DNA of 64,000 bases. It comes from Neoarius graeffei (lineage: Eukaryota; Chordata; Actinopteri; Siluriformes; Ariidae). The stretch's first letter is position 1. Each line of letters opens with the position of its first letter. Positions 21,221 through 32,562 of this stretch are shown in pieces. A program made the translations under genes and the position numbers. The notes beneath the pieces are model-generated. The model was given only the letters and a program-made list of their open reading frames with translations. It did not search any database and was not told the origin of the DNA. The stretch is taken from positions 49,214,390 through 49,278,389 of the forward strand of contig NC_083571.1 in the NCBI RefSeq assembly GCF_027579695.1, read 5' to 3'.

Positions 21221-21246
21221 GAGAGAGAGAGAGAGAGAGAGAGAGA
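21187..21246. repeat. (CA)n-(GA)n compound microsatellite
   Basis: About 30 bp of CA run directly into about 28 bp of GA, starting ten bases after the exon e donor. Length variation so close to the splice site could affect splicing; that is inference. Confidence 0.95.
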
Positions 21247-21281
21247 TAATTTAATATCAACTACAACTGTAGGTTGAAAGC

Positions 21282-21552
21282 CAGAGGCGGTTCTAGAGTC
21301 TGTTGTGGCCCCAAGCAAAAAGTTTCAGGGGGCCCTTCTGACCAGTGTTCATTACCAATATGTTATAAATAATCTGACACCAATGAAAAATGTATGAAAC
21401 CAAAGTTTTTTAAATTCCAAATGTGAAAATACAATGGTAAAGAACAATAAAAAACAAAATAAATAAGCCCTCGGGCCCCGACTCTCGGGGGGGCCTGGGC
21501 CAGGGGGCCCCAAGCAGTTGCCTGCCTTGCCTGTTCACAAGCTCCGCGTCTG
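21282..21552. mobile_element. hAT-type miniature element (271 bp)
   Basis: It starts CAGAGGCGG and ends CCGCGTCTG (inverted tips) and is flanked by an exact 8-bp duplication TTGAAAGC (21274-21281, 21553-21560), the size used by hAT elements. It is GC-rich at the right end and non-coding. Confidence 0.88.
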
Positions 21553-21717
21553 TTGAAAGCTAAAAGTGCTACGTTTAAAAGTATAATACCGTTTGGGAAT
21601 GAATCAAATAAGAAAACTGTTACAGTGGTGCCAACAATGCTAATAAGAAAATCCTATCAAGCAATAAGAAAAAGAAAATGAATTTTACAACAAAAACCAA
21701 AGTTCATGTCAATGGAC

Positions 21718-22221
21718 ATATTCTATCCACATTGACTGTATATGAGCAATCGCACAGTCTGATTGGCTACTGCACTATGAGTCTATCAGTTCATATACCG
21801 TGAGTAGAGAAAAACAAAATGGCGGAGTGTGTTGCTGAACCAACCAAGGACGAAATAAAAACCTCCTCGAAAACAAAACCCCCCAAAAATACAAAAAATC
21901 AACAAAATATGGAATAAAAGTATTTCATGGTAAGAACGTGTCTTTTTTTTTCAAGAATTATTATTATAGCATTTTTCATAAATTGCTACTGTCATTTCAC
22001 TGGTTTGTTCACATAAATTATTTTGTCAGACGTTTTGTATAAAGTTTTTATTTATCAAATTTACAAAAAATAAAAATGCTCTGTTTCTCAAAATCCAGTT
22101 AATGTGGATATAATAAAACCATTATTCCACTCAATCTCTTCATACATGGCTTATTGGCAACTCGGTACTACGTGTCTTGCCGGCTATCAGCTCATGTACG
22201 ACTCAATTTCATGGAATAACT

Positions 22222-22224
<3 letters not shown>
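21718..22224 (+). mobile_element. Repeat family P, copy 1
   Basis: About 500 bp that reappear in inverted orientation at 27120-27819 (for example ATGAGCTGATAGC, GTACGACTC and ATTCTATCCACATT motifs). Both ends carry short inverted motifs. It is non-coding and probably a non-autonomous DNA element. Confidence 0.75.
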
Positions 22225-22254
<30 letters not shown>

Positions 22255-22257
22255 ATA
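22224..22257. repeat. (AAAT)n microsatellite
   Basis: Eight tetranucleotide units follow the end of repeat P copy 1. Confidence 0.95.
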
Positions 22258-22424
22258 GAATGGCAAAAAGTCTGTTGTGACCGCTGCTTAATAATTTTAG
22301 CCAGTGCTCTTGTCTCATCTCAAATTGTCCTGTTTGAAAGTGAAAAGTGCATTGATGCAGCATCCTTATTTTCTGTCAGTGCAAATGGAGACTCTTTGGA
22401 GCTTTGTAGTGTGGATAAAATAGA

Positions 22425-22700
22425 CAGTGCCCTCCACAATTATTGGCACTGCTTGTAAAGATTAGAAATAAAGGGTGGTTAGGAAAAAATACACCTTTTG
22501 GTGAAGTCATTTCATCTCGCACTGAAAAAAAGGGAGAAATCCAACGTTTAATTAAAATAAATTTATTCAGAGGAGAACAAATCCCGCATCAAGAAATAAT
22601 TTCAACAAACGTGATTTCTACAATAGTCACTCGACAAGCAATTTGTAAATGTACTACAACCCATTTTAGTCCTCTTTGCGGTTGGCAGATGTGGAATTAT
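22425..22700 (+). mobile_element. Tc1-type inverted repeat fragment, another family
   Basis: CAGTGCCCTCCACAATTATT at 22425 is the kind of tip seen in a further Tc1 family. Only this end is recognisable; no partner end or transposase was found before the next Tc1 copy at 22793. Confidence 0.5.
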
Positions 22701-23011
22701 CTTATCTAATGATTGTTTTTTTTCTGAAATAACAGTATAGCATAGTTTTCAGGTGTTTCCCATATTACTCTGGTAAAGGAATAAAAATCATACCGTGGTG
22801 CTTGAAAGTTTGTGAACCCTTTATAATTTTCTATATTTCTGCATAAATATGATCTAAAACATCATCAGATTTTCACACAAGTCCTAAAAGTAGATAAAGA
22901 TAACCCAGTTAAACAAATGAGACAAAATATTATACTTGGTCATTTATTTATTGAGGAAAATGATCCAATATTACATATCTGTGAGTGGCAAAAGTATGTG
23001 AACCTCTGCTT

Positions 23012-24410
23012 TCAGTATCTGGTGTGACCCCCTTGTGCAGCAATAACTGCAACTAAACGTTCCCGATAACTGTTGATCAGTCCTGCACACCGGCTTGGAG
23101 GAATCTTACCCCATTCCTCCGTACAGAATAGCTTCAACTCTGGGATGTTGTTGGGTTTCCTCACATGAACTGATCGCTTCAGGTCCTTCCACAACATTTT
23201 GATTGGCTGAAGGTCAGGACTTTGACTTGGCCATTCCAAAATATTAACTTTATTCTTCTTTAACCATTCTTTGGTAGAATCACTTGTGTGCTTAGGGTCG
23301 TTGTCTTGCTGCATGACCCACCTTCTCTTGAGATTCAGTTCATGGACAGATGTCCTGACATTTTCCTTTAGAATTTGCTGGTATAATTCAGAATTCATTG
23401 TTCCATCAATGATGGCAAGCCATCCTGGCCCAGATGCAAAACAGGCCCAAACCATGATGCTACCACCACCATGTTTCACAGATGGGATGAGGTTCTTATG
23501 CTGGAATGCAGTGTTTTCCTTTCTCTAAACATAACGATTCTCATTTCAACCAAAAAGTTCTATTCTGGTCTCATCCGTCCACAAAACATTTTTCCAATAG
23601 CCTTCTGGCTTGTCCATGAAGCAAACTTTAGCAAACTGCAGATGAGCAGCAATGTTCTTTTTGGAGAGCAGTGGCTTTCTTCTTGCAACCCTGCCATGCA
23701 CACCATTGTTGTTCAGTGTTCTCCTGATGGTGGACTCAGGAACATTAACATTACTATTAGCATCAGTACTTTACAGCGAACTGCTAGCTACACATGGTTA
23801 AAATGGCTCTTGTGCAATATACCTACTTACTTGTGCAATACTACCTGGGTAATACTGGTAATAATACCTGTGCAATACTCACACATGCAATACCACCTTT
23901 GTAATACACTTATGTTAACTATATTTCTGCAAACCTGTTAATTTATGCAAATTTGTTAATTTTTTATCTCTAAATTTGTAGTTTATTTCTTTTATATATA
24001 TCCTTTTTTGTATACTTAGTACTTTTGCACTACTCCTTCACTGCCTTATCTTTTTCTCTTTATAAATTTTGCTGCTGTAACAATGTAAATTTCCCCTTGT
24101 GGGATAATAAAAGGCTATCTTATCTTATCCAGTGGAAAAGAGGCCTTCAGTTGCTTAGAAGTTACCCTGGGGTCCTTTGCGACCTCACCGACTATTACAC
24201 GCCTTGCTCTTGGAATGATCTTTGTTGGTCGACCACTCCTGGGGAGGGTAACAATGGTCTTGAATTTCCTCCATTTGTACACAATCTGTCTGACTGTGGA
24301 TTGGTGGAGTCCAAACTCTTTAGAGATGGTTTTGTAACCTTTTCCAGCCTGATGAGCATCAACAACGCTTTTTCTGAGGTCCTCAGAAATCTCCTTTGTT
24401 CAGGTCATGA
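23012..24410 (-). pseudogene. Family A transposase pseudogene in copy 3
   Basis: Minus-strand remnants collinear with the other family A copies: the helix-turn-helix part (24140-24400), an interrupting 375-bp insert, then the catalytic part (23012-23740) with a stop codon and small indels. Not functional. Confidence 0.88.
23754..24129 (+). mobile_element. LINE 3'-end fragment inside Tc1 copy 3
   Basis: The insert is absent from the four other family A copies. It ends in TTTCCCCTTGTGGGATAATA, then AAAGG and a CTTATCTTATC repeat, the style of 3' end seen in fish non-LTR retrotransposons. It has no coding capacity and is probably a 5'-truncated copy. The LINE clade is not determined. Confidence 0.6.
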
Positions 24411-24904
24411 TACACTTCCACAAACATGTGTTGTGAAGATCAGACTTTGATAGATCCCTGTTCTTTAAATAAAACAGGGTGCCCACTCACACCTGATTGT
24501 CATCCCACTGATTGAAAACACCTGACTCTAATTTCACCTTCAAATTAACTGCTAATCCTAGAGGTTCACATACTTTTGCCACTCACAGATATGTAATATT
24601 GGATCATTTTCCTCAATAAATAAATGACCAAGTATAATATTTTTGTCTCATTTGTTTAACTGGGTCCTCTTTATCTACTTTTAGGACTTGTGTGAAAATC
24701 TGATGATGTTTTAGGTCATATTTATGCAGAAATATAGGAAATTCTAAAGGGTTCACAAATGTTCGAGCACCACTGTAAATGCTTTGGCTACTGTAAATGT
24801 TTGCCCTTCTGCTGATATACCAAGAAAAAAATAAAATAAAGTACACATTATAGGCTACCCTGTTTTTTTAGCCCACGTGTACTTATTATGCCTCCCTGCT
24901 TCAG

Positions 24905-25085
24905 ACAGGAGAGATGGGTTTGACCCAAAGCGTTGGAGAGGATGGTCTGAGGTTTGAGGTATGGGTGAGACAGACATCTCGCACCAAATACTGTCTCACT
25001 CTCCAGGCCTCATCTTCAGAGGACAGAGAAGTTTGGACGCATGACATTGCCCAGCTCCTGTGGACACATGCCATCCATAACACAG
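24905..25085 (+). CDS. arhgef40: RhoGEF exon f: end of the PH domain
   Basis: Acceptor CTTCAG and donor ACAG|GTGAGT. The 60 codons plus one base encode TGEMGLTQSVGEDGLRFEVW, then TKYCLTLQASSSEDREVWTH and IAQLLWTHAIHNT. The tryptophan in EVWTHDI is the invariant Trp of the C-terminal PH helix, and the sheet strands before it (RFEVWVR, YCLTLQA) fit. The final base joins the next exon to give glutamate. Confidence 0.9.
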
Positions 25086-25311
25086 GTGAGTTTAAAGGCT
25101 CAGACCTTTAACTTTTTATGTTTCTTTAAACGAGTCATGTGGTCCTGAAAGCAGGACATTAATGGTCAAACTTGGTCATTCTTTTCAAACAAATGTATGA
25201 ATTTATTCATAAACAATTGTGTGTAATGTTTGTGTATACTTCATGAACTTAAAAAGGCCCATGAATAGACAAAGGTTTTAACAGCATAAAAATGTTTCAT
25301 TTTAGTTTAGT

Positions 25312-25373
<62 letters not shown>
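25312..25373. repeat. (TA)n microsatellite
   Basis: About 62 bp of alternating TA in the intron just after the PH exon. Confidence 0.96.
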
Positions 25374-25376
<3 letters not shown>

Positions 25377-25739
25377 ACTGGTCATTATGATATTATTTGT
25401 GGATGTTACTTTTTTTTTTTTTTTCATTTGAGCTTAAGTGATGATAAAATCAGTGAGATTTATTTGTTAAACATGTAAAGATTTATTTTAATTAATTGAG
25501 CACACATCCCTTAATTAAGAAATACTTAAATCATTATGGGATGTCACTAATGACCCAGTTTTATGTGTAATTAAGAGATCAATATAAGGCAGTTTAATTA
25601 TATTAACTCTCTGTGTAGCCTCTTATGAGGAGACTGTAACTTGTCCACCATATTCAAAAATTGGTCAAAAAGCGAAACAAGGAAAACTTCACCTTGAAAC
25701 TATGTTTATGTTGTTATTATTGTAAATCTGTGTATATAT

Positions 25740-25970
25740 CAAAGTCCTTCCCATGCCACAAGGCACATCCGGTGGCGCCGATCTTCATTTCAGTAGCCCT
25801 CGGCCTCTCACCTATTACATAGTTAGGGTTACAGTGGGAGGCTAGTCCTCTGGTAACCACAAGAGTTTGACCCCCTACTCACATCTGTATTGCGGCATGC
25901 CTGAGTAGGTGGCAGTAGGTACCATTTTTATGATGGTCTTTGGTATGACCCGACCATGGTTATGTGTATA
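25740..25970 (-). mobile_element. Second SINE type, head-truncated
   Basis: On the minus strand it reads GGGTCATACCAAAGACCAT, then AAAAATGGTACC and further body sequence. This is the portion after the tRNA-like head of another common fish SINE; the head and promoter are missing. Recognition is from memory of such repeats, so the family name is left open. Confidence 0.55.
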
Positions 25971-26084
25971 TATGTTTTATATTGAAATACTGTGGTGTGT
26001 GTTTAGCTATTCTATTAGTAATTTGTTTTTTTGATGCCTTATTCGGACTGTTTTTGAGAGAATTTACAACGATTGACATAAGGG

Positions 26085-26216
26085 ATGACTGGCAGGTTTC
26101 ACGCCGCGGCTCGCGGTCTGTCAGATGATGAGTCCAATGGCACTGATGGCAATATTAGTATCAAAGTTGAAGTTGTGGAACCTGATCTGTTTGAGCAGAG
26201 TGAACAGATGAGGAGG
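26085..26216 (+). other. Exon-like orphan reading frame
   Basis: From the ATG at 26085 a frame of 43 full codons reads MTGRFHAAARGLSDDESNG, then an acidic SIKVEVVEPDLFEQSEQMR stretch, and meets a GTGAGA donor at 26217. The composition looks like protein rather than random intron. It cannot splice into the RhoGEF: its end phase does not fit the exon at 26819, and exons f and g join perfectly without it. It could be the first exon of a lost gene or a transposon remnant. Confidence 0.3.
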
Positions 26217-26252
26217 TGAGAGAGCTGAAGAGATGGTGGATGCATCATCATT

Positions 26253-26795
26253 CAGTTCAATTTTAATTTTGTATAGCGATTTTAACAATTAACAATGTCA
26301 CAAAGCAGCTTTACAGAAATCCAGATGTAGCTTTAGATCAATAATGAAGAAGCCAGAGATGAGAGTAGCAAGTGCCATGTTCCTGAGATGCCATAAGGAA
26401 AGAGACCTTGAGAGTGGAGCAATAGATTGTGGGTGGCACTAACCATGTATGCAGAAGAGGGTAGATAGCACTCTCCTTTGAGTGTGTTCCACTGCTCTAT
26501 GACAAACCATGAAAAGCAGTTTGAAAAGTTGCCAGTTATAAGCATTATAAGCACAGGACTGTCTTTATGACTACAGAAGCATTTTTTTTTTTACGTGCAA
26601 GTCTATCGTATCCAGGTGAGATTGTCTACAAGAGTGTGAACTGGACATAAACTGTTTTTGGGAAGTGCAAATCTTCAGGGTATCCATATGGAATTATGCG
26701 CAACATCAGAAGATGGGTCTCAAGTGCAGAAAGCTTGAAGGAGACGTAGAGCATCAGGATGAATCAAGTAGGTCTGGATTGAAGTGTAAATAAAT
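26253..26795 (+). mobile_element. Repeat family R2, copy 1
   Basis: It starts with a TTTTGTATAGCGATTTTAAC motif and contains CACAAAGCAGCTTTACAGAA. Its 3' part has ATAAACTGTTTTTGGGAAGTG. The same blocks, in the same order, lie at 51869-52120 and 52131-52850. Non-coding dispersed repeat of unknown class. Confidence 0.65.
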
Positions 26796-26818
26796 ATTTT
26801 GTGTTTGTGTTTTCAAAG

Positions 26819-26929
26819 AATTGTGTCTAAAGGAATCTCTGTGCATGGGAGTGTCCAGCAAGTTGCTGCTGGATGTGACAAGAGCGCAGACATCCGAGCT
26901 AGACTCCAGTTTCAGCCTTAATGACAGGG
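26819..26929 (+). CDS. arhgef40: RhoGEF exon g: post-PH segment
   Basis: It starts after TTTTCAAAG and ends at G|GTATAA. It begins with two bases of a split codon and encodes ELCLKESLCMGVSSKLLLDV followed by TRAQTSELDSSFSLNDR. This matches the conserved segment after the PH domain in related GEFs (E...MGVG.KP.LDI...INDR). The last base is the first of a codon finished by exon h. Confidence 0.86.
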
Positions 26930-27119
26930 GTATAATATACACCCACAGAAATGCACATTCTCACACGTTCACACCATTAATTTTGCACAGCCTTATGGCA
27001 AAATAAGTAAATAAATAAATTTACTCTAGCATGTTTATCATCTCGAAATTATTTTTGAAGATGAATTGTAAAATTGTAGAAATAGCGCTATATTTACATT
27101 CTGCCAGTCACAATATTTA

Positions 27120-27819
27120 ACAGTTATTCCACGAAATCGAGTCGTACATGAGCTGATAGCTGACGAGGCACATAGCGCCGAGTTGGCTATAAACTATGTA
27201 TGACAAGATTGAGTGGAATAACTATTTTTATTCTATCCACATTCACTGGATTTTGAGAAAGAGCATTTTTATTTTTTGCAAATTCAATAAATAAAAACTT
27301 TGTACAAAACATCCAATAAAATCATTTCCACTTAGAATGTAAACAAACCGGCGAAATTACAGTAGCAATTTGTGAAAAATGCGATACTGATAATTCTTGG
27401 GGGAAAAAAAAGATATGTTCTTACCATGAAATACTTTCATTCCATATTTTATTGCTTTTTTTATTTTTTGGGATTTTGTTTCCGAGTAGAGTTTTATTTC
27501 GCCCTCGGTTCAGTAACACGCGCCACCATTTTCTTCTTCTTCTTTAGGGTTTCTTGACAATTGACAAACCAACTTAAAGGTGCATTACCGCCACCGACTG
27601 GGCTGGAGTGTGGAACAGGAGATATTGGGAGGAAAAAACTATGTTCTTTTCGTGATTTCTGTTTCTTTTAAATACTTGATAACAAAGTGATATATCTAAC
27701 TTCATGCACGCCGCCATTTTGTTTTTCTCTACTCACGGTATATGAGCTGATATCCTCGTAGTAGACTAGCCAATCAGAGCACGTGATTGCTCATATCCAG
27801 TGAATGTGGATAGAATATT
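27120..27819 (-). mobile_element. Repeat family P, copy 2 (inverted relative to copy 1)
   Basis: Same repeat as 21718-22224 in opposite orientation, with an additional 85-90 bp block at about 27534-27620 (CAACTTAAAGGTGCATTACC) that copy 1 lacks and that looks like a short inserted repeat. The two copies could pair over about 5 kb in a transcript, with exon f between them. Confidence 0.75.
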
Positions 27820-28509
27820 ATGACAGATCCGATATTAGAAATGGACAGAATCTTATCCATATCAGCAGAAAATGCTGGATCAGATTTCGGAGGATCCTGT
27901 CCAAGTTTACCTAGCATGCTATCATAATATACTGTTTATTTTTGCAGGGTTAGAATGTTTAATTCTTTTCTACTGAAAGTTTTGTTTACATCATTTTTAT
28001 TATATTGGCATAAATACTTCTTTATAAATACTTCTTTAAATACATACTTATTGATATGGCATAAAGAAGTAGTGAATGATAAGAAGGTAGTGTTTCTAAT
28101 GGCCATCTTAAGTGCTTCAGTTAAAAATAACTTATTTTGAAGCTTTGTCAAAAAATTAAAAATAAAAACAACAGCAACATTGGCTTGGTTATCATGATTG
28201 GGAAATACACAAGTTTTTTGAATCTCTATCTTATCCGAAGAGAGAAAGCAGTATCGTGCCATCTGTGGTATGCATACACAAACACTACTAGCTCTATATT
28301 GCAATACTTCATTACTAATTGCTGTTTGAATATGCATTATGTCCACAGGGTTTTGGTTATGTCCACAAAATTGCTGTCTGATATGCATTATGTCCACAGG
28401 GTGTCTCCAGTGATATTGTATAATGCTTGTGTTTGCTCCCTGCACACAGCATAAGACCTCTACCAAAATGAAAGCAGCTGTCTTTACACCGTCTTTCTCT
28501 CTCTTCCAG
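27820..28509. other. Intron before exon h
   Basis: AT-rich intron. A short direct duplication around ATATGCATTATGTCCACAGG lies at 28330-28402. No gene recognised. Confidence 0.5.
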
Positions 28510-28619
28510 TTCAGAGTAGCTGTTCAGACTCTTCCTCAGTGGGAAGTCAGAAAGAAGGAGGTTCTCCCTCCATTGCAAGAGAACCAAAGAACTACTCAGC
28601 ACAAACTGGCCATACACAA
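28510..28619 (+). CDS. arhgef40: RhoGEF exon h: serine-rich C-terminal tail
   Basis: Acceptor CTCTTCCAG, donor CAA|GTGAGA. After the split codon it encodes VQSSCSDSSSVGSQKEGGSP followed by SIAREPKNYSAQTGHTQ in phase 0. Low-complexity serine-rich tails are usual here in the family. The exon is in frame with all earlier ones. Confidence 0.75.
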
Positions 28620-28700
28620 GTGAGAATGATAACCAACACACACCCACATACACATGTTTTATGTTTCTATATTTACCTTTAAAACACTGCTAAAAGATAC

Positions 28701-30035
28701 ACTCACTGGTCCCTTCATTAGGGATTCTATAATAATACTGGGAAGGACACCACTTTGCTCTCAAAAGTGCCTGAGCTTCAGCTTTGTGTCATTAAGTTCA
28801 CATTGTGTTGGAAATACTCCTTTGTGACTGTGGTCCATGCTGACATGATTGTGTCAGATAAATACTGCAGATTTGTCAGATGCACATTCATGCTGCAAAT
28901 CTCCTGATTTACCATCCAGAAATGCGTTCCATTTCTACCATCCGCCTCCTTCCATTCTGCCATCAACTGATTGTGTTCAAATAATGCTGATGAGAAATCA
29001 TTGATCTTGATTTTATCCAGTCTATGGACGTGACGTGACCCTAGTGATTACTGACAGGCTGTCTCAGTGTCACCTGCGAAAAAAAAACAATCACGTTTAA
29101 GAAAAGAAAAAACATCCACTTTCAAAGCCACTTCTTAGTAACGAGGACCTTGATAGAAATGTAGTGGAGTGAAAAATACGATATCTGTCTTGCAAACGTA
29201 GTGAAGTTAAAGTCATAAGTTTCCAAAAAAAAATAATACTCAAGTAAAGTACAGATACTCAAAAAGTGTACTTAAGTACAGTACTCAAGTAAATGTACTT
29301 TGTTACTGTCCACCTCTGCATGGTGCAATATCATCCTGGAAGTAGCCATTAGAGGATCAGAAAATTTTGGATATCAAGAGATGCACACGGTCAGCAATGG
29401 TACTCAGATAGGCTGTGCAATTAACACATTGCTTTATTGTGCCAAGAAAAAAATTCCCCACACTATTACATGACCATCACCAGCCTGAACTGTTGACACA
29501 AGGCAGGTTGGGTCCATGGATTCATGCTTTTGATGCCAAATTCTGACCCTACCATCTGGATGTCACAGCAGAAATGTTCACGAGGTCACCTTTTTTTTTT
29601 AATCTACAATTGTCCAGTTTTAGTGAGATTGTGCCCACTCAGATTTCTGTTCTTGGCTAACAGAAGTGTAACATGATGCGGTCTCCTACTGTTCTACCCC
29701 AGCCACCTTGGGTTGGATGTGTTATTCTTTCTGAACTGCTTTTCTGCTCAGCACAGCTATACAAAGTGGTTACTTGAGTTACAACAACCTAAACTAAATC
29801 GTTATGTATAATATTACGTAATCGACAATCTGGCACCAACAACCATGCCATTGTCAAAGTCACTGAGATCTCATTAGCCCCCATTCTGATCTTTGATGTG
29901 AACATTAACGGAAGCTCTTGACCTATATCTGCATGATTTCGTGCACTGTGCTCCTGCCACATAATTTGCTGATTGAATAATTGCATGCATGAGCAGGTGC
30001 GTATGTGGGTGTTCCTAATAAAGTTACCAGTGAGT
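28701..30035. mobile_element. DNA repeat with ACTCACTGG / CCAGTGAGT ends
   Basis: The left end ACTCACTGGTCCCTTCATTA and the right end AATAAAGTTACCAGTGAGT are inverted versions of one sequence. It is a dispersed fish DNA element of about 1 kb with no intact frame. A second repeat is embedded at about 29020-29318. Confidence 0.7.
29020..29318 (-). mobile_element. hAT-like repeat end (CAGAGGTGGAC)
   Basis: On the minus strand it starts CAGAGGTGGACAGTAACAAA and continues through ACTTGAGTACTGTAC units, a pattern I know from hAT-type fish repeats. The other boundary is uncertain. Confidence 0.5.
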
Positions 30036-30081
30036 ACATAGCAACAGGCATAATATGTAGATCTTTCTGGTCTCTCTAGAC

Positions 30082-30384
30082 CAGCGTTTCTCAACCTTTT
30101 TTCAGTCACAGCACCCTTCAGAAGTATGCAAATTCTCAAGGCACCCCCATATAAAATATACGCAGTCACGCTGACCATACGCTGACCCCGGCAGTGACGT
30201 TGGGACGTGGGAAAGGGGGCCGTGAGACAAATTTTGATGATGCATGAGGCGGCGATGATCTGCATTAGTGTAACTATCGTTTTTTTGGAATTTTAATTCA
30301 TTTTATTTATTACAATGTTAGAATATATAATTTTTTGACGGCACCCCTAACGAAGCCAGACGGCACCCCGGTTGAGAAAGGCTG
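30082..30384. mobile_element. hAT-type miniature element (303 bp)
   Basis: CAGCGTTTCTCAACC at the left and the inverse of CAGCCTTTCTCAACC at the right, flanked by an exact 8-bp duplication CTCTAGAC (30074-30081, 30385-30392). Non-coding. Confidence 0.9.
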
Positions 30385-30935
30385 CTCTAGACTGTTACAT
30401 TAGATGTATTACAGCCGTATGGCATCTGTGACTCCGCAGACACATGCACAATCAAGACATTTATCAACTTATTGATTTGTAATTATTATTTTTATTATTT
30501 TTGTGTAGAACTCATCACAATCAACCTCCATTTGAATATCATCTGAACCACAAAAGTTAGTCCTTTCCCTCACAAATATATTTTTTTTAATCTGAAATTT
30601 GTTATAAGATATACCGGTCAAAAGTTTGGACACACCTTCCAATTCAATGGTTTTTCTTTATTTTTATTAATTAAAAGACACTTCACGTCTTAAAGTAATG
30701 ATGGATGTCGTTTCTCTTTACTTAGTTGAGCGGTTCTTGATATACAGTGGATATAAAAAGTGTACACACCCCGTTAAAATGATCGGTTTTTCTGATGTAA
30801 AAAAATGAGATCACGATAAATAATTTCAAAACTTTTCCCACCTTTAATGTGATTTATAACCTGTGCAATTCAATTGAAAAACAAACAAATCTGTTAGGGG
30901 GAAAAACATAAAAAATGTACAATAAGCTCGTTGCA

Positions 30936-31314
30936 GGGCGGCACGGTGGTGTAGTGGTTAGCGCTGTCGCCTCACAGCAAGAAGGTCCTGGGTTTGAGCC
31001 CCAGGGCCGGCGAGGGCCTTTCTGTGTGGAGTTTGCATGTTCTCCCCGTGTCCGCGTGGGTTTCCTCCGGGTGCTCCGGTTTCCCCCACAGTCCAAAGAC
31101 ATGCAGGTTAGGTTAACTGGTGACTCTAAATTGACCGTAGGTGTGAGTATGAATGGTTGTCTGTGTCTATGTGTCAGCCCTGTGATGACCTGGCGACTTG
31201 TCCAGGGTGTACCCCGCCTTTCGCCCGTAGTCAGCTGGGATAGGCTCCAGCTTGCCTGCGACCCTGTAGAAGGATAAAGCGGCTAGAGATAATGAATGAA
31301 TGAATGAATGAATG
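30936..31314 (+). mobile_element. tRNA-derived SINE, copy 6
   Basis: Full-length copy with an exact 12-bp duplication AAGCTCGTTGCA (30924-30935, 31315-31326). The tail is AATG units here rather than GATGA units. Confidence 0.93.
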
Positions 31315-31366
31315 AAGCTCGTTGCATAAGTATGCACACCCTTAAACTTTGTTGAAGCACGTATTT

Positions 31367-31750
31367 GGGTGGCACGGTGGTGTAGTGGTCAGCATGGTTG
31401 CCTTACAGCAAGAAGGTTCCGGGTTCGAACCCAGCGGCCGGCGAGGGCCTTTCTGTGTGGAGTTTGCATGTTCTCCCCGTGTCTGCATGGGTTTCCTCCG
31501 GGTGCTCCAGTTTCCCCCACAGTCCAAAGACATGCAGTTAGGTTAACGTGGGGTAGCCTTGGGCTGAAGTGCCCTTGAGCGGGGTACCTAACCCCTGACT
31601 GCTCCCCAGGCGCTCTAGTGTGGCTGCCTGCTGCTCTGGGTGGGTGGGTGTGCGTGCGTTCACTGCTTCAGATGGGTTAAATGCAGAGGATGAGTTTCAC
31701 TGTGCTTGAAGTGTGCATGTGACAAATAAAGTTTTCTTTTTCTTCTTCTT
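31367..31750 (+). mobile_element. SINE with a different 3' module (tail type 2)
   Basis: The first ~180 bp match the main SINE up to GCAGTTAGGTTAAC. It then changes to unrelated sequence with CTGACTGCTCCCCAGGCGCT and GGGTTAAATGCAGAGGA and ends GTGACAAATAAAGTTTTC. It lies inside family D. Confidence 0.88.
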
Positions 31751-32562
31751 TTGATTTAATTACAGCATTCAGTCTTTTTGGGTCGGAGTCTATCAGCCTG
31801 CCACATCTAGACTTTGCAACATTTGCCCACTCTTCCTTGCAAAAGCGCTCCAAATCTGTCAGATTCCAAGGGCATCTCTTGTGCACAGCCCTCTTCAGGT
31901 CACCCCACAGATTTTCAGTTGGATTTAGGTCTGGGCTCTGGCTGGGCCATTCCAAAACTTTTTGGGGGTCATCGTCATGCTGAAAGAGGAAATTCCTTTT
32001 CATCTTCAGCTTTCTAGCAGACACCTGAAGGTTTTGGGCCAAAATTGACTGGTATTTAGAACTGTTCATAATTCCCTCCTACCAGGAATTCCCATAATTC
32101 CCTCCTACCGCCCCTGTTCCAGCTGAAGAAAAACAACCCCAAAACACGATGCTGCCACCACCATAACCTTTTGGAATTGTGGCCAAAAAGTTCAACCTTG
32201 GTTTCATCAGACCATAACACATTTTCCCACATGCTTTTGGGAGAGTTGATGTATTTTTTTTTGCAAAATTTAGCCGGGCCTGGATGTTTCTCTTTGACCC
32301 AATCTCATAGTCCAGACATATGGAGAATACAGGAGATTGTTGTCACATGTAGTACACAGCCAGTACTTGCCAGAAATTCCTGCAGCTCCTTCAGTGTTGC
32401 TGTAGGCCTCTTGGCAGCCTCCCTGACCAGTTTTCGTCTTGTCTTTTCATTGATTTTGGAGGGCCGTCCAGTTCTTGGTAATGTCACTGTTATCCCATAT
32501 CTTCTCCACTTCTTGATGACTGTCTTCACTGTGCTCCATGGTATATCTAATGCTGTGGACAT
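31677..32562 (-). pseudogene. Family D Tc1 transposase remnant
   Basis: Two open pieces on the minus strand, 32305-32562 (N-terminal helix-turn-helix and GRPSKINEKTRRK linker) and 31677-32069 (FQHDDDPQKVLEWPSQSPDL with NPTENLW). The middle with the first catalytic D is largely lost, and the second catalytic motif is shortened. Not functional. Confidence 0.85.

Larger units (their letters stand above)
22793..24775 (-). mobile_element. Tc1-like element family A, copy 3
   Basis: TA-flanked, with tips CCGTGGTGCTTG and the inverse CGAGCACCACTG. The minus-strand transposase (about 24410 down to 23012) is split by a retroposed sequence at about 23754-24129 and has a stop near 23524. The part 23012-23479 is open and keeps QQDNDPKHT and the SPDL motif, with Q in place of N after it. 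Confidence 0.92.

Noticed and set aside
20971..21249. Frame running through the CA/GA microsatellite
   Set aside because: Only the part 20998-21177 is exon; the rest translates the microsatellite past a good donor.
26085..26216. Alternative RhoGEF exon between exons f and g
   Set aside because: It ends in phase 2 while the next exon needs phase 1; inclusion would shift the frame to an early stop. Exons f and g already join at a conserved position.
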